Of a stretch of 12,736 bases of DNA, positions 1 through 7,698 are shown piece by piece. This DNA is from Geodermatophilaceae bacterium (GTDB lineage: Bacteria; Actinomycetota; Actinomycetes; Mycobacteriales; Geodermatophilaceae), in assembly GCA_013811975.1 (NCBI GenBank), contig JACCUF010000138.1, positions 1 through 12,736 on the forward strand, in the 5' to 3' direction. Positions within the stretch are counted from its first letter, which is position 1. Every line of letters begins with the position of its first letter. Below the pieces are notes generated by a model. The model did no database searches. It was given only the letters and a program-made list of their open reading frames with translations, and was not told the DNA's origin. The position numbers and the translations under genes are program-made.

Positions 1-363
1 ATTCAGTCGTTGGGCCAACCATGCCTCGCGCATCCGGATCTCTTCGTCGAGCATCCCAGTTGCCTTGTCGGTGACCTGCACGATCACCTGACGACCGTCG
101 GTCGCATGCTTGGTCCTGACGATCAAATCTGCGCCCTCGAGAGTGGCCAGAACGCGTGTCATCGACGGCGGCTGGACCCGCTCGCACGCGGCGAGTTCGC
201 CTGGAGTGAGCGGCCCTTTGGCCCGCAACGTCGACAGCGCCGCGAGTTGGGTCAGGGTGAGCGAGGTGCCCGCGCGGTGACTGCGCAGGCGGCGGGATAG
301 GTGCGTCACGGCCAGGCGCAGGTCATGAGCCAGGGCAGCCGTGTCGAGTGTGGTTCGTCCCAT
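1..363 (-). CDS. MarR-family transcriptional regulator, C-terminus cut by window edge
   Basis: The first 121 residues of a winged-helix regulator can be read from an ATG at 363 to the left edge; about 20 to 30 residues of a typical 140-150 residue MarR protein would be missing. An N-terminal dimerisation helix (about 9-30) is followed by LTLTQLAALSTL (35-46), a helix-turn-helix with recognition helix around residues 64-78 (QPPSMTRVLATLEGADLI), and a wing with the typical D-x-R pattern (residues 84-98, TDGRQVIVQVTD). MarR proteins are dimeric repressors that release palindromic DNA on ligand binding. An imperfect palindrome lies 3 bp upstream of the start, which fits autorepression. A hexamer TAAACT (379-374, read on the minus strand) could be a -10 giving an almost leaderless mRNA. 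The gene lies downstream of the purine permease on the same strand, but the 130-bp gap makes co-transcription uncertain. The ligand is unknown. Confidence 0.9.
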   Translation of the reverse strand, partial: MGRTTLDTAALAHDLRLAVTHLSRRLRSHRAGTSLTLTQLAALSTLRAKGPLTPGELAACERVQPPSMTRVLATLEGADLIVRTKHATDGRQVIVQVTDKATGMLDEEIRMREAWLAQRLN

Positions 364-365
364 TC

Positions 366-390
366 CGATCGTTAGTTTACCTTACGATCG
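366..390. promoter_or_regulatory. Candidate MarR operator palindrome
   Basis: Arms 366-375 (CGATCGTTAG) and 381-390 (CTTACGATCG) are complementary at 9 of 10 positions around a 5-bp centre (TTTAC). Length and symmetry suit a MarR dimer site. The palindrome overlaps the candidate -10 hexamer (374-379) of the adjacent regulator and ends 2 bp from its start codon, so binding would block its own transcription. Occupancy by this regulator is inferred. Confidence 0.6.
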
Positions 391-393
391 AAC

Positions 394-493
394 AACCCGG
401 CGGTGCGCACGACTGGCATGCGCGAGGTCAGACGCGCCCTACCTCGTTTTTCGCATGCGAAACGGGGGTGAGACGCACGCTACCTCGCAGCCG
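394..493. repeat. Intergenic spacer with direct repeat and palindrome
   Basis: Two 21-bp copies at 426-446 and 467-487 match at 18 of 21 positions (starting GGTCAGACGCG and GGTGAGACGCA, both ending CTACCTCG). Between them is a perfect 14-bp palindrome, TTTCGCATGCGAAA (449-462). A further inverted pair, CGAGGT (423-428) and ACCTCG (441-446), brackets the first copy. The block follows the permease stop codon, so it could act as a weak terminator or RNA-stabilising hairpin, but there is no U-tract after the stem. It may belong to a dispersed intergenic repeat family. I see no gene in it. Confidence 0.45.
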
Positions 494-2444
<1,951 letters not shown>

Positions 2445-2449
<5 letters not shown>

Positions 2450-2473
2450 CGTGTCACACCCCAGCCGCGTCAA
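2445..2473 (-). promoter_or_regulatory. Candidate permease promoter (TTGACG-17-GATGCT)
   Basis: Read on the minus strand, TTGACG (2473-2468) matches the -35 consensus well. After a 17-bp spacer, GATGCT (2450-2445) matches -10 partly. Transcription would start near 2438, inside the longest reading frame, which would favour the TTG start at 2377. Pattern match only. Confidence 0.3.
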
Positions 2474-2496
2474 GTGCCCCCGTTGCCCAATTCCCG

Positions 2497-2511
2497 TAGC
2501 GTGGCCGCGTG
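2497..2511 (+). promoter_or_regulatory. Leaderless-type -10 element for the DUF2530 gene
   Basis: TAGCGT (2497-2502) fits the actinobacterial -10 pattern TANNNT, and exactly six bases separate it from the GTG at 2509. Transcription would therefore begin at the start codon itself. No Shine-Dalgarno sequence precedes the GTG, which agrees with leaderless translation. No clear -35 is visible. Confidence 0.5.
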
Positions 2512-2757
2512 ACGCCCGCGCTGCGCCCCGCGCCTCCGCCTCGGGAGATCAACACCGTGCGGGTCGCTGTAGCCGGAACAGCGCTGTCCCTGGTCGGCTT
2601 CCTGGTGTTGTTGTTCTTCATCCCGGCCCTGCGACGGGCCGACGCGATGGTCTGGCTGTGGTCGTTCCTGGCCGCGTTCCTGATCGGTCTCTGGGGCTTG
2701 GGAATCGCCCTGTGGCAGGGCAAGACGCGCCTGCCCGAACGGCGCAAGCCTTCCTAG
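2509..2757 (+). CDS. DUF2530 small membrane protein
   Basis: An 82-residue protein with a short proline-rich N-terminus (PALRPAPPPREI), two membrane helices at about 18-41 and 47-69, and a basic tail (RLPERRKPS). The layout and the phrase NTVRVAVAGTALS fit DUF2530, an uncharacterised actinobacterial family of about 80 residues. The GTG start is supported by the leaderless -10 directly in front. It diverges from the purine permease and converges on the DUF3027 gene, with which it shares the palindromic CTAG that supplies both stop codons (2754-2757). Function is unknown. Family assignment is from remembered sequence pattern. Confidence 0.75.
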   Translation: MTPALRPAPPPREINTVRVAVAGTALSLVGFLVLLFFIPALRRADAMVWLWSFLAAFLIGLWGLGIALWQGKTRLPERRKPS

Positions 2758-3533
2758 TCGACCGGCAGGATGTCGAAATCTGCAGTGTTGTACGACGGCC
2801 CGACCTCAGGCGGCGCGGGCTCGACGACGGCTTCGGAGTGCCCGCCGCAGCCGAAGTCCGCACCCACGACATGGCCGTCGGCCGGAGACATCACGTTCGC
2901 GCAGGCCCCGAACAGTTGTCGCATCGAACCCGCGATCGGCAGGAAGTAGCCACACGAGGCGCATTCGCCGGGAGCGTGCCGCGCCATCGGCGTCGCCGGA
3001 CCGTGCTCGCCGGCGTGCCAGCGATCAGCGGCCTCGGTGCGACCCTCGCGGGAGAGCACCCGTACCCGGCCGACGCCGAGCTCGAACCTGATCGGTTCGA
3101 CGCCAGGGTCCTCGGCGGCCGGATCGTCACTGCCCAGATAGCTGGGAACCAAACGGATGTCGTCGGTGCCGGTGGGCATGACGTCGGAGACGCTGAGGTC
3201 TCCTGGCAGGATCCGCTCGCTCCACGGGACCCAGTCCGGCGCCAACAGCGCACCGTCCCCGGGCAGGAGCACGACCTCATCCACAGTGATCTTCTTGCTC
3301 CGCGGGGCCCGAGCCAGCGTGACCGACCACTGCCAGCCGCGGTAGCCCCGGGAGGTGCTGGTGAACCTGTGGGTGAGGACCCGGTCAGTCTCCACCTCCG
3401 CGACCACACCGAGGTGATCACCGACGTTGTCCCCGCCGAGCTCGACGGCCGCGGCGCGCGCAGTGGGCTCACCGTCACGCAGCACAGCGTCGACGGATGA
3501 CGCATGTCCACGGGAAGAGGATGCAGGACTCAC
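2754..3533 (-). CDS. DUF3027-family protein with Cys-rich C-terminal region
   Basis: A 259-residue soluble protein of an uncharacterised actinobacterial family. The N-terminal half carries the DUF3027 pattern: VGDHLGVVAE, GYRGWQWSVTLARAPRSK, TVDEVVLLPG and LLAPDWVPWSERILPGD. The C-terminal part has CASCGYFLP, then GACANVMSPADGHVVGAD, then GCGGHSE; these Cys and His residues look like a small metal-binding module, which is inferred. I chose the GTG at 3533 because GATGAT lies six bases upstream with a TTGCAA -35-like hexamer, a leaderless arrangement, and because family members have only about 20-30 residues before the conserved part. An ATG at 3581 is an in-frame alternative. It is transcribed divergently from the MFS gene, a pairing I recall from other actinobacteria. 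Confidence 0.8.
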   Translation of the reverse strand: MSPASSSRGHASSVDAVLRDGEPTARAAAVELGGDNVGDHLGVVAEVETDRVLTHRFTSTSRGYRGWQWSVTLARAPRSKKITVDEVVLLPGDGALLAPDWVPWSERILPGDLSVSDVMPTGTDDIRLVPSYLGSDDPAAEDPGVEPIRFELGVGRVRVLSREGRTEAADRWHAGEHGPATPMARHAPGECASCGYFLPIAGSMRQLFGACANVMSPADGHVVGADFGCGGHSEAVVEPAPPEVGPSYNTADFDILPVD

Positions 3534-3570
3534 CGGCCCATCATCCCCGATGCACGAGGCGCTGTTGCAA
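3531..3570 (-). promoter_or_regulatory. Candidate leaderless promoter of the DUF3027 gene
   Basis: On the minus strand TTGCAA (3570-3565), a 19-bp spacer, GATGAT (3545-3540) and six bases lead to the GTG at 3533. The -10 matches TATAAT at four of six positions. The spacing would put the first transcribed base at or next to the start codon. Confidence 0.35.
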
Positions 3571-3723
3571 GATGGGTTCATGGCTCGGGGAATGCGGCGC
3601 GCTGACTCGGGCTCAGACCGCGCGCCGATGCGTCGCGTGCGCGGCCGGCCGCCGCCTGACCCTTCAGCGCCACGACGCCACGACACGGCGCCCATCCCGT
3701 ACGAGCGGCCCGGGACCGAGCCG

Positions 3724-5169
3724 ATGCGGCTGCGTGACCCCGAGACTCGCCGGGCCGGTAAACCTGGACCCGGGCGGGTCACGGTGACGCGAGTCGCGGC
3801 CGCGCGGACCAGGGAGATCACCGGCAACACCGTGCGACGGATCAACGCGGCCAGCCGAGCCGACGGAGCCGGGGACACCGGCCTGTCCGGACTGCTGTGG
3901 ACCAACGCCCTGCACACCGCCGGTGATGCTCTGATCGCGGTTTCGTTGGCCGGCACCCTGTTCTTCGCAGCGGCCGTCGACGCCCAGCGAAGCAATGTCG
4001 CGCTCTATCTGCTGATCACCGTCGCCCCGTTCGCCGTCGTCGCGCCACTGCTCGGCCCAGCCCTTGACCGCCTGCAGCGCGGCCGACGCGCCGCGCTGGC
4101 AGCAAGCCTGGTCGGTCGCGCGTTGCTGGCCTGGATCATGGCCGCCAACTACGACAACTTCGCGCTCTATCCAGCCGCCTTGGGCGTGCTGATCCTGTCC
4201 AAGGGTTTTGGGGTGCTCAGGGCTGCCGTCGTCCCTCGGGTCCTGCCCCCTCAACTCGCCCAGGTCGCCGCCAATGCGCGACTGTCCATCTTCGGGCTGG
4301 CCTCGGGCGCGGTTCTCGGACTGGTTGGGGTCGGCGTGGCGAAGGTGCTCGGTTTCGGCTGGGAGCTGGGACTGACCGCCGTGGTCTTCCTCCTCGGCGC
4401 GGTATGCGCAATCCGTCTCCCCGCACATGTAGAGACCAGCGAGGGTGAGGTCCAGGCCCGGGTGCTGACCAGCGGGCAGGACGCGACCGGGCAACTCGAT
4501 CGTCGGGCACTGGGTTTGCATGTCATCACCGCACTGCGGGCTACTTCTGCCCTGCGCGGCCTCGGCGGGTTCCTGACGATTTTCATGGCCTTTCTGATCC
4601 AGGCGAACGTCGGCACCGACTGGGCCGGCACCCTGACCCTGGGCGGGGTAGCCGCAGCCGCCGGGCTCGGCAGCTTCATCGGTACGGCAATCGGTTCGCG
4701 GGTCCGCGACACCGACAAACCCGACTTCCTGGTGCTGATCTCTACCGGAGTCGCGGCGACCGTCGCCGTCCTTACCGCGTTCACCTACAGCATCCTGATG
4801 GCTGTACTGATGGCTCTGGTCGCCGGAATCACGAACTCCCTGGGCAAGACAGCCCTTGATGCGATCATCCAGCGAGAAGTCCCGGAGTCCTTGCGCGCCT
4901 CGGCATTCGGCCGTTCGGAAACCTTGCTGCAGTTGGCCTGGGTCTTCGGTGGTGCGGTGGGCATCCTGCTTCCCACCATCGGCTGGATCGGTTTCACCGT
5001 CGCAGCGGTGTTGTTGGTGGTTGCTTTCGGCTTCACCCTGTACGGCCGCAACCGGCCCCGCGCGATCCGGGTCAAGGACCCCCGCAAGGCCCCCGGTGAG
5101 CCACCCCCCGCACCGCTCACCGAACCGCTCGACCCGGGCACGTCCCGGCAGACCCATCCGTACGAGTGA
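3724..5169 (+). CDS. MFS transporter of the actinobacterial DUF3027-linked type
   Basis: A 481-residue integral membrane protein. A basic cytoplasmic N-terminus ends in RINAASRADGAGDTGLSGLL, then come about ten to twelve hydrophobic segments. Family-typical landmarks are LLWTNALHTAGDALIAVSLA, LYLLITVAPFAVVAPLLGP-LDR-GRR in the TM2-TM3 loop, and TALDAIIQREVPESLRASAFGRSE in the second half. The Pro-rich hydrophilic tail runs from about residue 445. It resembles mycobacterial Rv0876c as I remember it; no substrate is established for that group. The start is uncertain: ATG 3724 is used, while in-frame ATGs at 3580 and 3628 would add 32-48 basic, Pro-rich residues without a better ribosome site. 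The stop codon overlaps the GTG of the following lipoprotein gene (GTGA, 5166-5169), so the two are probably translationally coupled. Confidence 0.85.
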   Translation: MRLRDPETRRAGKPGPGRVTVTRVAAARTREITGNTVRRINAASRADGAGDTGLSGLLWTNALHTAGDALIAVSLAGTLFFAAAVDAQRSNVALYLLITVAPFAVVAPLLGPALDRLQRGRRAALAASLVGRALLAWIMAANYDNFALYPAALGVLILSKGFGVLRAAVVPRVLPPQLAQVAANARLSIFGLASGAVLGLVGVGVAKVLGFGWELGLTAVVFLLGAVCAIRLPAHVETSEGEVQARVLTSGQDATGQLDRRALGLHVITALRATSALRGLGGFLTIFMAFLIQANVGTDWAGTLTLGGVAAAAGLGSFIGTAIGSRVRDTDKPDFLVLISTGVAATVAVLTAFTYSILMAVLMALVAGITNSLGKTALDAIIQREVPESLRASAFGRSETLLQLAWVFGGAVGILLPTIGWIGFTVAAVLLVVAFGFTLYGRNRPRAIRVKDPRKAPGEPPPAPLTEPLDPGTSRQTHPYE

Positions 5170-5621
5170 CCGGGCCACCCACGAACAGGTCGCTTCGGGC
5201 CATTGCCTTGAGCCTGGCCCTGCTCACCTCTGCTTGTTCGGCCGACAGCGCACCGACTGTCTCGGTCACCGTGGGCGATCAACAGATGGACGTCGAGGCG
5301 ACGCAGTACTGCCTGGACGGGGAGGGCAAGCGCTATCCGGTCACCCCGCAGGTCCTGCAGGTCGAACCGGAGGAGACGATCCTGATCGAGGTGCCCGACG
5401 ACGTCGCCGAGTCCGGCTGGTCGTTCCAGGTGTTCGAGCAAGGACTGCAAGACGATGGCCTGATCGGAGAGGTCGACGTCGGCCAAGAGGCCAGCTACGA
5501 GCTGTCCACCTCGGATGCGATACCAGCGGCGTACTACATCGTCGTCGTGCAGAACTCGGGCCAGGACTGCGAGGGGTTGTCCGGCGCGTGGCCGATCGGA
5601 TTCTTGCGTGCCGCTAGCTAG
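5166..5621 (+). CDS. DUF2771-type secreted lipoprotein
   Basis: A 151-residue protein with a lipoprotein signal: MTGPPTNRSLRA, hydrophobic IALSLALLT, then lipobox TSAC with Cys at residue 24. After cleavage the lipidated Cys would anchor it to the outer face of the membrane. The mature part has the DUF2771 pattern: a short strand region, then TQYC, LQVEPEETILIEVPDDVAE and a Trp-containing strand (SGWSFQVFEQG). Two further features are Cys49 in TQYC and a Cys in QDCEG near the C-terminus, which may form a disulfide. The start is fixed by the GTGA overlap with the MFS stop. Co-expression with the transporter suggests an accessory envelope role, but function is unknown. Confidence 0.8.
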   Translation: MTGPPTNRSLRAIALSLALLTSACSADSAPTVSVTVGDQQMDVEATQYCLDGEGKRYPVTPQVLQVEPEETILIEVPDDVAESGWSFQVFEQGLQDDGLIGEVDVGQEASYELSTSDAIPAAYYIVVVQNSGQDCEGLSGAWPIGFLRAAS

Positions 5622-5938
5622 GGGTGAGCCTCTTGAACAGTGAGCTGAGTTGGTGGCTCCGGGCAGGCGCCGTCAGCAGCTGCGCATCCAGGCGACTGCG
5701 CATCCAGTGAACCCTGTGCAGCTGATCTAGTCGAAGCACAGCTGCCGACGGTTCACTCGACGGAAGGGGTGCCCCGGGATCAGGTGGCTTCTTGCCCCGG
5801 CGGCCCAGGTCATCGGCGGATTGCGCTCTGAGCGAGGAGGTCACAAACGACACCATCCGGCTCTTCTGTTGTCGTCTGTGACCGGTTATCCGATCACAGC
5901 CGGGTAGAGAACGGACCGGTCGACCAAAACGCCAGCCA
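5622..5938. other. Non-coding stretch after the DUF2771 gene
   Basis: No reading frame here resembles a protein on either strand. The only structures seen are two copies of CTGCGCATCCAG (5680-5691 and 5696-5707), 16 bp apart, and the long inverted repeat at 5839-5883 listed separately. It probably holds the 3' end of the MFS/DUF2771 transcript and eroded DNA upstream of the dehydrogenase remnant. Confidence 0.5.
5839..5883. repeat. Imperfect inverted repeat, 14-bp arms
   Basis: Arms 5839-5852 (GGTCACAAACGACA) and 5870-5883 (TGTCGTCTGTGACC) are complementary at 13 of 14 positions around a 17-bp loop. There is no T-run after either arm, so it is not a classic terminator. It could be a bidirectional transcription barrier, a large operator, or two ends of a lost small mobile element next to the broken dehydrogenase gene. 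The repeat itself is seen directly; its role is open. Confidence 0.6.
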
Positions 5939-6146
5939 AAAAAATGCGATACAGACGGTCCACCCGGGCAACATCGACACCGAGATGAATCCAGCCAGGC
6001 ACCGGAGGCCGCTGCCGAATATGGCTTTCGCCTTGGGCCACTATGGCCGGCCCGAAGACATCGCTACGGTCGCCCACCTCGCCGGAGCGGGCGGGGGATA
6101 CATCACCGGGACAGCCATCGCGGTCGGCGGTGGCTCCGCGGCATGA
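5939..6146 (+). pseudogene. Remnant of a short-chain dehydrogenase/reductase, C-terminal part only
   Basis: Reading the frame that ends at TGA 6144-6146 gives IQTVHPGNIDTEMNPA at 5949-5996. A degraded patch follows (HRRPLPN), then ALGHYGRPEDIATVAHLAG and GGGYITGTAIAVGGGSAA at the stop. These match the last third of classical SDR oxidoreductases: the segment after the catalytic YxxxK helix (normally VNTVHPG), the substrate loop, and the C-terminal GRPEDIA...YITG...VDGG. The Rossmann nucleotide-binding half, the catalytic Ser and the Tyr-Lys pair are absent upstream, and no suitable start exists. The loop looks a few residues short, and the usual Asp of VDGG is Gly. The fragment is therefore almost certainly non-functional. 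The exact left boundary is uncertain. Confidence 0.65.
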
Positions 6147-6260
6147 CCGCGGATCAGGCGACGAGAAGGCTTCGATGGCATAGACCATTCCGCCACGTCT
6201 GCTTTGCACCGCACTCGCCCTGGCCGGAGTGACCGGACTGCGCCTCATCGAAGGTTGACC

Positions 6261-6644
6261 TCAGCCGGCGATGTCGTCGGCGACCGCGCGCATGACCGCA
6301 GCGACCTTCCGGGCATCTTCGCGTTCCGGGTAGCGATCGCGGCGCAGGGTGTTCGACGTCTTGTCCAGCAGCTTGATCAGGTCCTCGATGATCGGGACGA
6401 GTTCCTCGGCCGGGCGGCGAGAAGCTTGGACCACCGAGGGCAGCGGGTCGAGCACCTTCACCTGGAGGGCCTGGTCACCGCGACGGCCTTCGACGATCCC
6501 GAACTCCACCCGTTGGCCGGGCTTGAGTTCGGTGACTCCTGCGGGCAGCGCGTCACGATGCACGAACACGTCGGCGCCGTCCTCGCGGGAGAGGAAGCCA
6601 AACCCCTTGTCCGCGCTGAACCATTTGACCTTGCCGGCTGGCAC
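6261..6644 (-). CDS. Cold-shock domain protein with actinobacterial C-terminal extension
   Basis: A 127-residue nucleic-acid-binding protein. The cold-shock domain occupies about residues 1-68 with KVKWFSADKGFGFL (RNP1 KGFGF) and DVFVH (RNP2), followed by GQRVEFGIVEGRRGDQALQV. The remaining ~60 residues (EELVPIIEDLIKLLDKTSNTLRR-RYPEREDARKVAAVMRAVADDI) should be helical; the same extension occurs in mycobacterial CspB (Rv0871), as I recall it. Such proteins bind single-stranded RNA/DNA and act as RNA chaperones. The GTG start at 6644 is chosen because AGGGAG lies five bases upstream and the protein then begins MPAGKVKWF like its relatives; a longer frame reaching 6728 has no support. It is transcribed towards the dehydrogenase remnant and diverges from the lipid operon. 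Confidence 0.92.
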   Translation of the reverse strand: MPAGKVKWFSADKGFGFLSREDGADVFVHRDALPAGVTELKPGQRVEFGIVEGRRGDQALQVKVLDPLPSVVQASRRPAEELVPIIEDLIKLLDKTSNTLRRDRYPEREDARKVAAVMRAVADDIAG

Positions 6645-6861
6645 GGCGACTCCCTGCTTGTCTCGTGAGCATGGGCGGCCGCCATCGGGCCCGTGCCGTA
6701 GGGGGCCAAGGCTAGTCGCAACGCACAAGAGGATTCCTCGAGCGGGTCAGTCCGGATGAGTAGATCCCCTCAATGGGACCAGGTACGCGGACGGATGTCT
6801 GGGCGCGTCCTGCCCCAGATGCTGGTCCAGACAGCAAATCCATCGACCTGAGGAGCCACTC
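6645..6861. promoter_or_regulatory. Divergent control region between cold-shock gene and lipid operon
   Basis: It must hold the promoters for both directions. For the cold-shock gene a weak -10-like TAGCCT lies at 6714-6709 on the minus strand, which would leave a leader of about 60 bases. For the plus direction I see no convincing -35/-10 pair. Instead there are overlapping inverted repeats at 6776-6832, and an excellent ribosome site GAGGAG at 6850-6855, six bases before ATG 6862. Confidence 0.4.
6776..6832 (+). repeat. Overlapping inverted repeats upstream of the lipid operon
   Basis: Three nested or competing pairings are visible. They are GGACCAG 6776-6782 with CTGGTCC 6822-6828, GTCTGG 6797-6802 with CCAGAC 6827-6832, and TCTGGG 6798-6803 with CCCAGA 6814-6819 (10-base loop). 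The first two share bases, so an RNA here could adopt alternative folds. This may be a leader structure or an operator array. No regulator is assigned. Confidence 0.35.
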
Positions 6862-7068
6862 ATGACCGCCGAACGCGCCCAGCGCCCCGATCGACACACC
6901 GCCGCCAGCACCGACCAGCAGATCGCGGCACCGACGCAATCCTCGCGCGCCAGAGTGCACGCCATGCGGGCCCTGAACGTCGTGGCAGTCGTGGCGGTCG
7001 TGGCAGCTGTGTCGCTGTTCCTGTTCTACGGGCTGCTTTTCGTGTTCCTGGCTGGCTCGGGTTTCTGA
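6862..7068 (+). CDS. Small single-pass membrane protein
   Basis: A 68-residue hypothetical protein. The first ~35 residues are polar, rich in Thr, Gln and Ala; a basic patch (SSRARVHAMRAL) precedes one hydrophobic helix at about 39-66 (VVAVVAVVAAVSLFLFYGLL) that ends the protein. The Arg-rich flank predicts the N-terminus inside. The start is well supported by GAGGAG six bases upstream. It is the first gene of the lipid cluster and ends eight bases before the phosphatidyltransferase homologue, so the two are almost certainly co-transcribed. I do not recognise a family; it may be a small partner of the neighbouring membrane enzymes. Confidence 0.75.
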   Translation: MTAERAQRPDRHTAASTDQQIAAPTQSSRARVHAMRALNVVAVVAVVAAVSLFLFYGLLFVFLAGSGF

Positions 7069-7076
7069 GCGCCACG

Positions 7077-7682
7077 ATGGACTCCATCGGCCTGTACGCA
7101 CTCAAGCCCTGGTACGCGGTACGGCTGACCGGGATCCGAGACTGGTTGATCCGGCACCAAGTCAGGCCAAATACGGTGTCCTGGGCCGGGATCGGATTCG
7201 GTGTCGCTGCCGGTGCCGCACTCGCCGTGCTGCCAATCGGCTGGGCGGGGGTCGCGGTCGGCCCGCTGTTGGCAGCGCGCCTGGCCGCTGCCAACCTCGA
7301 CGGTGCCCTTGCTCGGGAGACCGGTAGCCGGACCCGTCGAGGGTCGGTACTCAACGAGGTCGGGGATCGGGCAGCCGAGCTTGCGGTACTCGCCGGCTGT
7401 TTCGCTCTGGCTCCCGCCTGGCTGGTCCTGTTCACGATGCTGATCGCATCGGCTCCGAGCTGGGTGTCGCTGGCCGGAGCAGCGGCCGGACCCGAGGGGA
7501 CCCGGTCGCGGATCAACGGAGGACCGATGGGCAAGACCGAGCGCTGTCTGTTGCTTACCGTTGCGGCCATCATTCCTGGCAGCGCTACGGTGCTGCTCGT
7601 GGCGATCGCAGCCGGATCCGCGCTGACAGCGGTCCTCCGGGCGCGCACCCTGTTCGGGGCGGCCGCCGAGGACGATGCCTGA
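7077..7682 (+). CDS. CDP-alcohol phosphatidyltransferase homologue, YnbA-like, with variant metal site
   Basis: A 201-residue polytopic membrane protein. The family exchanges the CMP of CDP-diacylglycerol for an alcohol, using the motif D-x2-D-G-x2-A-R-x8-G-x3-D-x3-D that binds two metal ions. Here the motif reads A72-x2-D75-G76-x2-A79-R80-x8-G89-x3-N93-x3-D97, with all spacing kept but the first and third Asp replaced by Ala and Asn. The RPNTVSWAGIGFG segment (30-42) after the first amphipathic part is family-typical. As I recall, E. coli YnbA has a similar LNExGD third/fourth-ligand segment and lacks the first Asp, so this looks like a real subfamily, not decay. The gene lies 8 bases after the small membrane protein and 16 bases before the sensor kinase. 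The alcohol acceptor and even the catalytic activity are unknown. Confidence 0.82.
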   Translation: MDSIGLYALKPWYAVRLTGIRDWLIRHQVRPNTVSWAGIGFGVAAGAALAVLPIGWAGVAVGPLLAARLAAANLDGALARETGSRTRRGSVLNEVGDRAAELAVLAGCFALAPAWLVLFTMLIASAPSWVSLAGAAAGPEGTRSRINGGPMGKTERCLLLTVAAIIPGSATVLLVAIAAGSALTAVLRARTLFGAAAEDDA

Positions 7683-7698
7683 GCATCGATGATGCACA

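Noticed and set aside
2451..3500. 349-residue plus-strand frame across the DUF2530 and DUF3027 genes
   Set aside because: It has no recognisable motif, and the overlapping genes on both strands have clear family patterns.
3534..3995. Extension of the DUF3027 frame to 413 residues
   Set aside because: The extra N-terminus is Arg/Pro/Ser-rich, overlaps the MFS coding region and is outside the family's conserved length.
3664..5178. 504-residue open frame on the minus strand
   Set aside because: It lies antisense to the MFS gene and is rich in Gln, Gly, Arg and Asp with no membrane or domain pattern; it is a by-product of high-GC codon bias.
5614..5856. 80-residue minus-strand frame after the DUF2771 gene
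   Set aside because: No ribosome site, no family resemblance and irregular composition; probably chance in a gene-poor stretch.
5886..6248. 120-residue minus-strand frame
   Set aside because: It is antisense to the dehydrogenase remnant, which gives recognisable protein sequence on the plus strand.
6170..6253. CTTCGATG and CATCGAAG inverted pair as a terminator of the cold-shock gene
   Set aside because: The 68-base loop and absence of a T-run make a functional hairpin unlikely.
6645..6728. Upstream extension of the cold-shock protein
   Set aside because: The added residues are unlike any cold-shock protein, while GTG 6644 has AGGGAG at proper spacing.
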